From the NCBI GenBank assembly GCA_003164075.1, contig PLRZ01000743.1, positions 1 through 7,585 on the forward strand: 7,585 bases of DNA. Reading direction: 5' to 3'. Each line of letters starts with the position of its first letter. Within the stretch, counting starts at the first letter, position 1. The translations under genes and the position numbers were made by a program. This DNA is from Bryobacterales bacterium. GTDB lineage: Bacteria; Acidobacteriota; Terriglobia; Bryobacterales; Bryobacteraceae. Below, in pieces: positions 1-6,440 of this stretch. The notes under the pieces were generated by a model. It was not told where the DNA came from. It was given only the letters and a program-made list of their open reading frames with translations, and ran no database searches.

Positions 1-2415
1 CCGCGCCTGCATTTCCGGCGACAGCTTGCGCCCATCGTGCGCCACATAGAACACATCGATGGCGCGATGCCCTTTGGTGTCGACCAGCACGATATCGATA
101 TTGCACGCGCTCGACGAGAATACCGTGGCCAGGCTGTACAACAGTCCCGGACGGTCCTCCGTATTGATCTCCACCAGCGTCGCCGTGGGGCAGGCTTCGG
201 AATCGAACTGCACTTGCGGAGGCTGGGTCCGCTTGGTGGCGTCCGGCAACCCGCGTCCGCGCATCAGCTTGTGCGCATCCGTCCGGCCGAGCGCGATGCG
301 CTGAATCAGGTCGCTCAAGCGGTCGGCTTCCGTCGGATTGAGCTGCAGCATGCGCTTCGGATCGCCCACCACGAACGTGTCCAGAATCACTCCCGTGGCG
401 TTGGAGAAGGCCTCGGCTTTCAGAATGTCCAGGCCAAAGCTGGAGATCGCCCCGGCGAGCGATGCGAACAGCGACGGCTTGTCCCGCGCCACCACCGTGA
501 TCCGATAGGCGCCCTCCAGCGGGTCCAGTTTCACGGCCACACCGGTCGGCCGGCTCCGCTCGAACAACTGCAAATGTCCTTGTATCTCCGCCGATGTGTG
601 CGCCCGCAGATAGCGCAGCGGAAATCCTTTGACGAACTCGGCGTTGCCCGGAAGGTCCTCCGGCACCTGTTGAATGCGGTCGGTCTCGAGTTCGCGAATC
701 AACTCATGCTGGGTGACGCTGTACGCACGCCACAATCGATCCAGGCGCCACGCGATCTTGTCCTCCGCGCTGAGGGCCACGATCCTGGCGTAAGCCATCA
801 CCGCCAGGAGTCTCAGCCGCTCGATGGTTCCCACGCGGTCGGCCAGCAGGCGGACCGTCGCGGGGTCGTCCAGGTCGCGCCCGCTCATGGCGTCGGAGAG
901 GTCCGACTGGTGCAGAATCTGGAATTCCACAGTGTCGCGCTCTTCGTCCGGCATCTCCATGCGGATTGCGGCTGCGTGCGCCCGTTCGGCGGCGCCCGGT
1001 CCCATCTCACAAAAAAGAAGCGCGAACAGAAGCAGCGCCGGCTCGTCGATTTCGGAAAGCAATGCGGCGAATGGCAGGCGCTCCCCACGGGCCGTGGCGC
1101 GTAGATCGAGAACGCATTCCACGGTCCGCAGGGTATGTTCGTCCACGGTGTAACGGTATTCCGAATCCGCGATTACCAGGTGTTCGATAGCGCCCCACTC
1201 GGGTAACAATGCGCGCATCGAACCGGTGGCCTGCAGAGTGCGTAGGGCCACGGGCGCATGCGGATCCCCGAGTATGGTCTTGAGACTGGCCCAAAGCGGT
1301 CCAGGCTGGGCGCACCAAGCCGCCAACGCTTCCCGCGACGCTTCCAGCCTGCGCTCCGTTTCCGGCGACGGTGGAACGCCGTGGCGGCCAATGAACTCGA
1401 GCATGCGCAATACCAGCAAGGGATCGGCGGCCAGTTGCGACGGATTGCGCAAGAGCAGGTGCTCGCGCGCGACCGTGAATTCCTGGTTCGAGAGCCGGGA
1501 GCGGTATTCGCGGAAATTCTCCAGCAGCGAACTCTGGCTCCTTTCCACCTCTTCCATGGCGCGCCTCGCCTCGTTGAAAATCGTGCGCGCGCACTGGAAA
1601 TACCGGCGCATGCAGTCGGCGGAAGTCTTGCCGCCGGCGAACTTCTGGCGTGCCAGATTCTCCTGGGACTCAAAGTCCAGCGTGTTGTGGTCACAGGCGG
1701 CGCTGTAATGCAGGAAGCAGCGCACCGACGCGACCGACGCCACGGCCTCGCCCAACTCGCCGCCGCGCTCCCGACGCTCCGCTTTCAGCAGCGCCAGCCA
1801 ATCCAGCAGACGCACGTCCTGCAAGCCACCGGGCCCTTCTTTCACGTCGGGTTCGGCATGGTAAGGCGTGTTGCCATGCGCCGCGTGGCGCGCGGTCGCG
1901 GTTTGACAGAGGCGCTGGCACATTTTCTCGCGATGGAGCGCCAGCGCGGGCGGCAACCGGGCTTCGAGTTGATCGTGGACGGCGCGATCGCCCGCCAGCA
2001 GGCGCCGGTCCAATAGGCTGAACGCCGGCACGCTGGCGCGCTCTACCGCTTCCAGACACTCGCCAATGGTGAGTACCGCGGAGTTCAGACGGAGGCCGGC
2101 ATTCCACAGCAGGCGGACGAATTCCGGCAGCGTTTCCTTGAGCTCGTCGGATTGCTTGTCGGAATCGAGAAGCAGTACGATGTCCAGTTCGGAGTAGGGA
2201 AACGTGTGGCCGCGCCCGTACGCGCCGCCGGCCAGCGTCGCCACCCCTTGCGGGAAGGCCCGCTCGAGCACCGCCCGGTGCGCCTCCACCACCGACTCGT
2301 CGCGAGCCAGCGTGAGCGCTTTCTCGACCTGAGCAGCGTCGCCCGTAGCCAGAAATTCTTCTTCGATCGCGCGCCACTTCCCGGTGGATTGCAGGTTCTT
2401 GGGACCCTTGGTCAC
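1..2415 (-). CDS. glnD: [Protein-PII] uridylyltransferase GlnD, 3' end cut by window edge; altered active sites
   Basis: GlnD-type bifunctional enzyme that in the family adds UMP to PII signalling protein when glutamine is low and removes it when glutamine is high. I translated the minus strand from the GTG at 2415; 805 residues are visible and only roughly the last 10-15 are missing. Domains in order: nucleotidyltransferase with GGAYGRG (residues 63-69) and SELD (75-78); the GlnD hallmark EPDVKEGPGGLQD (188-200); a long helical region ending in YRYTVDEHTL; an HD-domain region (about 450-530); ACT domain 1 (about 637-705, RDKPSLFASLAG); ACT domain 2 (about 746-805, EDRPGLLYSLA, then DVFYV). 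Two oddities: the HD dyad is Cys469-Glu470 in FCEMGPG instead of the family's HDIGKG, and the first acid of the DxD metal pair is Glu76. Loss of deuridylylation is therefore likely; transferase activity is uncertain. The start has no clear Shine-Dalgarno; in-frame stops at 2485-2490 limit any extension. The family assignment is secure; function is less so. Confidence 0.93.
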   Translation of the reverse strand, partial: MTKGPKNLQSTGKWRAIEEEFLATGDAAQVEKALTLARDESVVEAHRAVLERAFPQGVATLAGGAYGRGHTFPYSELDIVLLLDSDKQSDELKETLPEFVRLLWNAGLRLNSAVLTIGECLEAVERASVPAFSLLDRRLLAGDRAVHDQLEARLPPALALHREKMCQRLCQTATARHAAHGNTPYHAEPDVKEGPGGLQDVRLLDWLALLKAERRERGGELGEAVASVASVRCFLHYSAACDHNTLDFESQENLARQKFAGGKTSADCMRRYFQCARTIFNEARRAMEEVERSQSSLLENFREYRSRLSNQEFTVAREHLLLRNPSQLAADPLLVLRMLEFIGRHGVPPSPETERRLEASREALAAWCAQPGPLWASLKTILGDPHAPVALRTLQATGSMRALLPEWGAIEHLVIADSEYRYTVDEHTLRTVECVLDLRATARGERLPFAALLSEIDEPALLLFALLFCEMGPGAAERAHAAAIRMEMPDEERDTVEFQILHQSDLSDAMSGRDLDDPATVRLLADRVGTIERLRLLAVMAYARIVALSAEDKIAWRLDRLWRAYSVTQHELIRELETDRIQQVPEDLPGNAEFVKGFPLRYLRAHTSAEIQGHLQLFERSRPTGVAVKLDPLEGAYRITVVARDKPSLFASLAGAISSFGLDILKAEAFSNATGVILDTFVVGDPKRMLQLNPTEADRLSDLIQRIALGRTDAHKLMRGRGLPDATKRTQPPQVQFDSEACPTATLVEINTEDRPGLLYSLATVFSSSACNIDIVLVDTKGHRAIDVFYVAHDGRKLSPEMQAR

Positions 2416-2503
2416 GCTACCAGTATCACGCAGCCGTTTGGCTGCCGGGCAAGCGGATTCCTCTATGGGCCGAATTGAAATTATCTATCATGAACCGGCG
2501 GCT

Positions 2504-2576
2504 ATTTCGGGGACAGGCTACATAACCTCGAAATTCGAGGACGGTATTTCGAGGTTATGTAGCCTGTCCCCGAAAT
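2504..2576. repeat. Long inverted repeat, REP/RAYT-like palindromic element
   Basis: The 31 bases at 2504-2534 are the exact reverse complement of 2546-2576, with an 11-base loop (2535-2545). The match continues into GCT/AGC flanks (2501-2503 and 2578-2580) if one bulged base is allowed. A nested second palindrome, CCTCGAA-A-TTCGAGG (2526-2540), uses the inner part of the left arm, so two alternative hairpins are possible. The outer arms carry GGGGACAGGCTACATAA. Palindromes with a GGGGACAG...CTGTCCCC edge are, to my knowledge, common in REP-type elements mobilised by IS200-like Y1 transposases (RAYT); that link is inference, and no transposase is present here. The element fills the gap between the M16 protease gene and glnD, and its right arm ends on the last base of the protease stop codon. 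It has no T-run, so intrinsic termination is not evident, though RNA stability or termination effects are possible. Confidence 0.85.
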
Positions 2577-3862
2577 TAGCAGACCAGATCTTCGCGCCTC
2601 AGTTTGAATTTCTCCAGGTTGCCCAGCACCGTGACGGCAATCTGCCTGGGGTCGAAGAACGTTTGCGCAATGGATTGCACTTCGTCCGCCGTGACGGCCT
2701 CGATGCTTTCCACCAGGTCGTCCAGCGAGAAGAAATGGCCGAAGTACATCTCCTGCCGCGCCAGGTTGGACATCCGGCTGGAAGTGGATTCCAGGCCCAG
2801 CATCAACGAGCCCTTCAAATGATCTTTGGCGCGCCGCAACTCTTCCGTGCCGACGGGCTGCTGTTTGAGATCGCGGAATTCCTTGAGGATGGAATCCACC
2901 ACTTTGCGCGCCGACCCCAGCGACGTGCCCGCATAGATGGTCAGGCATCCGGTGTCGCGGTAGGGGCTCAGCTCCGAAAAAACGGCGTACGCCAGTCCCT
3001 GCCGCTCGCGAATGTTCTGGAACAGCCGCGAGCTCATGCCGCCGCCCAATAGCGTATTGAGCACGTAACAGGCGAAGCGCTTCTCATGGGGCAGCGGGTA
3101 CGAGGGAACGCCCAGACAGAGATGTACCTGTTCCAGCGCTTTCTTGTTACGCAGGTCGATGCGCGCGTGGGTGCCGGGAACGGGATCCTTGGCGGCATTG
3201 GGCCCCGGCTCCAATTCGTCGAAGTACTGGCGCACCAGCGCCACCAGGCCGGCATGCTTCATATTGCCGGCCGCCGTCACCACCATATTGGCGGGCGCAT
3301 AGACCTTCTTGTAATAGCCCTGGATGCGCGGACGGTCGAACGCTTTCACGCTCTCCCGCGTGCCCAGGATGGGTTTACCCAGCGAGTGGCCCTTCCAGAA
3401 ATTGGCGGAGAAAAGCTCGTGCACCAGGTAATCCGGGCTGTCCGCCTCCATCTTGATCTCTTCCAGGATGACGCCCTTTTCCTTTTCGATATCCTCGTGG
3501 CGGAACATGGGATGGAGCACCAGGTCGGCGAGCACGTCGAAGGCCTGGGAGAGATGCTGATCGAGTACTTTAGTGTTAAAGCAGACCAATTCCTTGGCCG
3601 TGAAGGCGTCCAGATTGCCGCCGATAGAGTCCACCGAGCGCGCGATGTCCTCGGCCGACCGCTTGGTCGTGCCTTTAAAAAGCATGTGCTCGATGAAGTG
3701 CGAAATGCCGTTCTGTTCGGCGTTTTCCCGGCGCGAGCCGGAGCCGATCCAAATTCCCACCGACACGGAACGGACGTGCGGCATCGTCTCGGTAATCACA
3801 CGGACGCCATTGGCGAGCGTGGTCATTTCGATGTCCCGCGTGGGACTGGCTTTTGATTTCAT
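2576..3862 (-). CDS. M16B family zinc metalloprotease (processing-peptidase-like)
   Basis: Complete 428-aa protein of the M16B (pitrilysin/mitochondrial processing peptidase) family; about 420 residues is the usual length. The inverted zinc motif HxxEH is HFIEH at residues 55-59, followed by the third ligand region VILEEIKM with Glu134/Glu135 about 76 residues later, the M16 spacing. The C-terminal half has the usual RERQGLAYAV segment, whose Arg and Tyr contribute to the substrate site in the family, so both halves of the clamshell are present. There is no signal peptide, suggesting a cytoplasmic enzyme; the substrate is unknown. The reading frame stays open upstream to 4420, but that stretch is low-complexity and Arg-rich and does not read as protein. 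The ATG at 3862, just before the typical TTLANGVRVITE opening, is the chosen start; the ATG at 3826 (residue 13) is the alternative, and neither has a strong Shine-Dalgarno. The C-terminus (DLVC) looks natural for the family. Confidence 0.92.
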   Translation of the reverse strand: MKSKASPTRDIEMTTLANGVRVITETMPHVRSVSVGIWIGSGSRRENAEQNGISHFIEHMLFKGTTKRSAEDIARSVDSIGGNLDAFTAKELVCFNTKVLDQHLSQAFDVLADLVLHPMFRHEDIEKEKGVILEEIKMEADSPDYLVHELFSANFWKGHSLGKPILGTRESVKAFDRPRIQGYYKKVYAPANMVVTAAGNMKHAGLVALVRQYFDELEPGPNAAKDPVPGTHARIDLRNKKALEQVHLCLGVPSYPLPHEKRFACYVLNTLLGGGMSSRLFQNIRERQGLAYAVFSELSPYRDTGCLTIYAGTSLGSARKVVDSILKEFRDLKQQPVGTEELRRAKDHLKGSLMLGLESTSSRMSNLARQEMYFGHFFSLDDLVESIEAVTADEVQSIAQTFFDPRQIAVTVLGNLEKFKLRREDLVC

Positions 3863-4166
3863 GCTGGAAGGGTCGGAAAGCGGCCTACTTCTTTTGTAAC
3901 ACTTCCGGCGCGGTCGCGGGGGGTAGGGGTGCGTAAACGTCCTCGGGAAGCACGTCTCTGAACGACCGCTCCCTCGCGGGGTGCCCTCTGCCCAGCTCTG
4001 TAAACACTTACGAACACTGAAAACGCCAATCTGAGCCGCGGCAGTCGCTGGCGTCCGCCCGATCTCCGTCGAATCGGCATGTGCAGTATGGGCCTGCCCC
4101 CCCCCACACAGTGAGACAATCAGACCAAAGGGGAGCCACACACCCGACCAAAGGAGCCAGCCGGAA
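3863..4166. other. Intergenic region upstream of the M16 gene and the coiled-coil gene
   Basis: About 300 bases between two divergent genes. Open frames cross it but their translations are Arg/Pro-rich and unlike protein. Visible features are two AACACT hexamers exactly 10 bases apart (4003-4008 and 4013-4018), a run of nine C (4097-4105), and a duplicated segment near the coiled-coil gene (4123-4160). It presumably holds the promoters of both genes, but I cannot point to a convincing -35/-10 pair. Confidence 0.5.
4123..4160 (+). promoter_or_regulatory. Duplicated ribosome-binding segment before the 57-aa gene
   Basis: GACCAAAGGGGAGCCA (4123-4138) is followed 23 bases on by GACCAAAGGAGCCAG (4146-4160). 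Each unit contains a Shine-Dalgarno-like core (GGGGAG, AAGGAG). The second core, 4151-4156, lies 10 bases before the ATG at 4167 and fixes that start; the first is too far away to serve it. The duplication may be a slip or recombination product. Confidence 0.5.
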
Positions 4167-4340
4167 ATGACCATAGACGAACGCCTCGAAGCACTCACCC
4201 AAACGGTGGAACTCATCGCCCACGCCCAAATCAAGAACGACGAACGCATGGGGCAACTGATGGAGACGATGACCCGCTTGGGGAACATCATCATCGCCCA
4301 CGAAGAGCGCATTGAGCGGCTCGAAGACAAAGCGAACTGA
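4167..4340 (+). CDS. Small coiled-coil protein, 57 aa, function unknown
   Basis: Short complete gene, MTIDERLEALT... to ...RIERLEDKAN, preceded by AAGGAG with a 10-base spacer. The protein is almost wholly helical in character: charged residues alternate with Leu/Ile/Val/Met at heptad-like spacing (Leu7, Leu10, Val14, Ile17, then a second stretch ending IERLED), with no Cys and no Pro. A homo-oligomeric coiled coil is likely. Short proteins opening with MTIDERLE and ending in a Glu/Arg/Leu coil seem familiar to me from acidobacterial genomes, usually annotated as hypothetical; that is recollection, not a search. There is no membrane segment or signal peptide. It stands alone on the plus strand, divergent from the protease, and a GC-rich hairpin begins six bases after its stop. 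I do not assign a function. Confidence 0.75.
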   Translation: MTIDERLEALTQTVELIAHAQIKNDERMGQLMETMTRLGNIIIAHEERIERLEDKAN

Positions 4341-4630
4341 AGCAGCGCGGGGCTGAAATCGGAAACAGGCCCCGCAGTTCCACCACTTACGCCCCCACCA
4401 CGCCAACTGGGTAAGAGCACTTAGTACCAGCGACACGGGAGCCAGGCCGCGAAGCGCCCGCGCGCCGTTCGTGCAACTCGCGGTCACTGGCCGGAGATGG
4501 GGAAGCCGGCCGCGCAGCCATGCCGCGCACCTGGTGCACAGAGCGCCGCGATACTGCCAGCGCTGCCCATGGCAATCACACTCGGAGGAGCGCGCCTGCT
4601 ATGGCGCGCCTTCCACGGGAGGCCAAGACC
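4341..4630. other. Gap of about 290 bases, no supported gene
   Basis: After the hairpin at 4347-4375 nothing reads as protein in either direction; overlapping open frames here are Arg/Ala/Pro-rich, as expected of GC-rich DNA. A perfect 7-bp inverted repeat (GCGCGCC at 4590-4596, GGCGCGC at 4603-4609) encloses an upstream ATG at 4601 that is an alternative start for the next gene and has GGAGGAG at 4584-4590. Confidence 0.4.
4347..4375 (+). terminator. GC-rich hairpin after the coiled-coil gene, possible terminator
   Basis: GCGGGGCTG (4347-4355) pairs with CAGGCCCCGC (4366-4375) with one bulged base and a 10-base A/G-rich loop. It starts six bases after the stop codon at 4340. No T-run follows, so it is a weak intrinsic terminator at best or a 3'-end stabilising stem. 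Confidence 0.4.
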
Positions 4631-5089
4631 ATGACGCGCAGAGAAGCCAGATGGGGCGCGTTCACGGACGCCGAGCTCCACACCATCGTAGACGCGCTCC
4701 GCATGCAGACAGGCGAGTGGGGCAGTTCGCCAGACTACCTCACAGCCATGTACGGCGGGGAAGCGCTCGACCTCCCCACGCAGATCGCCGCCGAGCTGGC
4801 CAAGCGGGGCCACCCACTCCCATATCAACCCGTGGGGGGCAGGGGCACAATTTGTCTCGGGCTGCCCATGCCGCATCGAATTACGGCGCGGACGGCGCGG
4901 GGCCCGATGTCCGTCGCAGCCGCCAGCAAGCGGTTCCTGGCCAAGATCCCGAAACCGTTTAGGCACGCCCGGGGCGTAGGCCGAAATGTGCGGATCGATG
5001 GTCTATTTCTTCGTGGCGGAAAGAATCCAGGGCGCCCCTGGAGTCTCATGCCGTATGAAGTGAAGAATGAGCGCAATTCCGCTGCCTAA
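4631..5089 (+). CDS. Hypothetical protein, 152 aa, unrecognised; 3' part doubtful
   Basis: The start is fixed by GGGAGG (4617-4622), eight bases before the ATG at 4631; an in-frame ATG at 4601 is possible. The first 65 or so residues, including WGAFTDAELHTIVDALRM and LDLPTQIAAELAKRGHPLP, look like a real soluble alpha-helical protein, and these codons have the strong G/C third-position bias of a native gene. After residue 70 the sequence becomes Arg/Gly/Pro-rich, third-position bias weakens, and the last 87 bases overlap the convincing membrane-protein gene on the other strand. Either the gene is real to its stop with a long convergent overlap, or the 3' part is a read-through tail after a lost stop or frameshift. 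I recognise no family and propose no function. Confidence 0.4.
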   Translation: MTRREARWGAFTDAELHTIVDALRMQTGEWGSSPDYLTAMYGGEALDLPTQIAAELAKRGHPLPYQPVGGRGTICLGLPMPHRITARTARGPMSVAAASKRFLAKIPKPFRHARGVGRNVRIDGLFLRGGKNPGRPWSLMPYEVKNERNSAA

Positions 5090-5239
5090 GACGATGGCGG
5101 CAGGCAACATATACCGTAGCGCAGGTATGCCGATGAGAAATATCGCCATGCTGCAGACGGTGAAAGCCGTTCCAGCGATGCCCCCGCCAACCACTATCTT
5201 CGATACGTTGATCTGCGGACCGCGGCTATCTTCTCTCAT
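5003..5239 (-). CDS. Small membrane protein, 78 aa, two predicted transmembrane helices
   Basis: Complete gene with an ATG at 5239 and AAGG seven or eight bases upstream. The protein has a polar N-terminus (about 14 residues), a first hydrophobic helix at about 15-38 (KIVVGGGIAG... to ...AIFLIGIP), a short turn with Arg42, a second helix at about 44-61 (PAAIVLGSGIALIL), and a polar tail ending GAPWILSATKK. This is the layout of a two-helix inner-membrane hairpin. The hydrophobic pattern, the ribosome binding site and the clean start argue strongly that it is real rather than a shadow. It is divergent from rlmN and convergent with the hypothetical gene on the plus strand. Similar tiny proteins are usually listed as hypothetical; I assign no function. 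Confidence 0.72.
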   Translation of the reverse strand: MREDSRGPQINVSKIVVGGGIAGTAFTVCSMAIFLIGIPALRYMLPAAIVLGSGIALILHFIRHETPGAPWILSATKK

Positions 5240-5384
5240 ACCGCACCTTCTAACTTCAAGTCTATCACCCGTACCGGCAAAACCCCTCCCTGGCGGTCGG
5301 GGCTCAGTAACAAGTTCAGGAAGAAGGCCAACGTTCGCTGTTTTCCGTTAGACGCACCCTTCAGGGGACCGAGCCCCAATCCGC

Positions 5385-5390
5385 TACACT
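5385..5390 (+). promoter_or_regulatory. Possible -10 box directly before rlmN
   Basis: TACACT lies 9 bases before the rlmN ATG at 5400. If used, transcription would begin two or three bases from the start codon, giving a leaderless message, which would fit the absence of a Shine-Dalgarno. The matching -35 (TTCAGG, 5360-5365, 19-base spacer) is poor. Confidence 0.25.
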
Positions 5391-5399
5391 GGCAGTAGC

Positions 5400-6428
5400 A
5401 TGCCGCAACCACTGGTGGGGATGGAACTCACCGATATCCGCCAGGCGCTGGGTCCCGAACAACCGGCCTACCGGGCCAAACAAATCTACGACGCGTTGTA
5501 CCGCGGCCAGACCTCCGACCTTGTCCAAATCACCACGCTCCCGCAAGGTCTGCGCCAGGACCTGGCCGGCCGCCACTCCCTCGGTCTGCCCGAAATCGCG
5601 CGTATCTACGATTCCGCCGACGGCACGCGCCGCTACCTCCTGCGGCTCGACGACGGCCGCACGGTGGAGACCGTCCTGATGCCCGAAGGCGAGCGCCACA
5701 CCATCTGCATTTCGAGCCAGGTGGGTTGCCCGGTGGACTGCAAGTTCTGCATGACCGCTCTGCTCGGCCTGGAGCGCAGTCTCGCCGCCGGCGAAATCGT
5801 CGGCCAGGTGTTGCTGGTGGCGCGTGACAATCATTTGCGGCAGGATGGCGGCCGGCTGAATATCGTGATGATGGGGCAGGGCGAGCCGCTGCTCAATTTG
5901 GAGAATGTCGTCAAAGCCACGCGCATTCTGCTCGACCCCGCGGGCTTCGCCCTCTCGCCGCGGCGTATCACCGTGTCCACCGCGGGAATCGTGCCGAAGA
6001 TCGCCGAACTCGGCCGCGAGCCGGTGCGTCCCAAGCTGGCGATCTCGCTGAACGCCTCCACCGAGGAATCGCGCCAGGAACTGATGCCCATCACACGCAA
6101 GTATCATTTGAAGGACCTGATGGCCGCCTGCAAGGCGTACCCGCTGCGTCCGTGGGAGAAGCTCACGTTCGAATATGTGCTGCTGAAGGGCGTGAACGAT
6201 AGCGACGCCGACGCCCGCCGCGTAGTGAAGCTGCTGGCAAATCTGAATTGCAAAGTGAACCTGATTGCGCTGAATCCCGGCCCCGAGATCCCTTACCAGA
6301 CTCCGGCGCCCGAGCGCGTCGCCAGCTTCCAGCAGATCGTGCGGCGCGCGGCGCCGTGCTTTGTGCGCAAGCCGCGAGGTCTGGATATCTACGCCGCGTG
6401 CGGGCAGTTGAAGCGCAGCGCGGGGTAG
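5400..6428 (+). CDS. rlmN: Dual-specificity 23S rRNA A2503 / tRNA A37 C2-methyltransferase RlmN
   Basis: Radical SAM enzyme that methylates C2 of A2503 in 23S rRNA and of A37 in certain tRNAs, in the cytoplasm, supporting decoding and peptidyl-transferase function. The 342-aa length is normal. The 4Fe-4S cluster motif CxxxCxxC is CPVDCKFC (Cys110, Cys114, Cys117). The two mechanistic cysteines of the family are present: Cys103 in [10 protein letters not shown] (E. coli Cys118) and Cys334 in DIYAACGQL (E. coli Cys355). The SAM-binding GEP motif is [10 protein letters not shown] (157-166), and STAGIVPKI and LAISLNAS are typical. The N-terminal helical domain ([14 protein letters not shown]) fits RlmN. 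Cfr is less likely, given the housekeeping-type sequence and the C-terminal AACGQL. The start is the ATG at 5400; it lacks a Shine-Dalgarno and may be leaderless. An ATG at residue 8 is possible. A NIPSNAP remnant follows 12 bases after the stop. Confidence 0.96.
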   Translation: MPQPLVGMELTDIRQALGPEQPAYRAKQIYDALYRGQTSDLVQITTLPQGLRQDLAGRHSLGLPEIARIYDSADGTRRYLLRLDDGRTVETVLMPEGERHTICISSQVGCPVDCKFCMTALLGLERSLAAGEIVGQVLLVARDNHLRQDGGRLNIVMMGQGEPLLNLENVVKATRILLDPAGFALSPRRITVSTAGIVPKIAELGREPVRPKLAISLNASTEESRQELMPITRKYHLKDLMAACKAYPLRPWEKLTFEYVLLKGVNDSDADARRVVKLLANLNCKVNLIALNPGPEIPYQTPAPERVASFQQIVRRAAPCFVRKPRGLDIYAACGQLKRSAG

Positions 6429-6440
6429 AGGATGGCATCT

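Noticed and set aside
37..2021. Long plus-strand open frames across the glnD region (for example 37-1104 and 1258-2016)
   Set aside because: They are antisense shadows of a GC-rich gene; the minus-strand translation gives unmistakable GlnD motifs while these are Arg/His/Gln-rich with no recognisable domain.
2470..2490. GATAAT-like -10 box for glnD at 2480-2485 (minus strand)
   Set aside because: No acceptable -35 at the right distance, and it lies next to the palindrome; not strong enough to annotate.
3863..4420. N-terminal extension of the M16 protease frame up to 4420
   Set aside because: The translated extension is not protein-like, overlaps the 57-aa gene antisense, and the M16 family starts near residue 1 of the 3862 ATG.
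4471..4966. Frames on both strands at 4471-4962 (+) and 4484-4966 (-)
   Set aside because: Composition is that of GC-rich shadow frames, without a ribosome binding site or hydrophobic or domain pattern; the 4631 frame is better supported.
5283..5303. Short CCCC...GGGG hairpin near 5285-5302
   Set aside because: Only four or five paired bases in GC-rich DNA, expected by chance.
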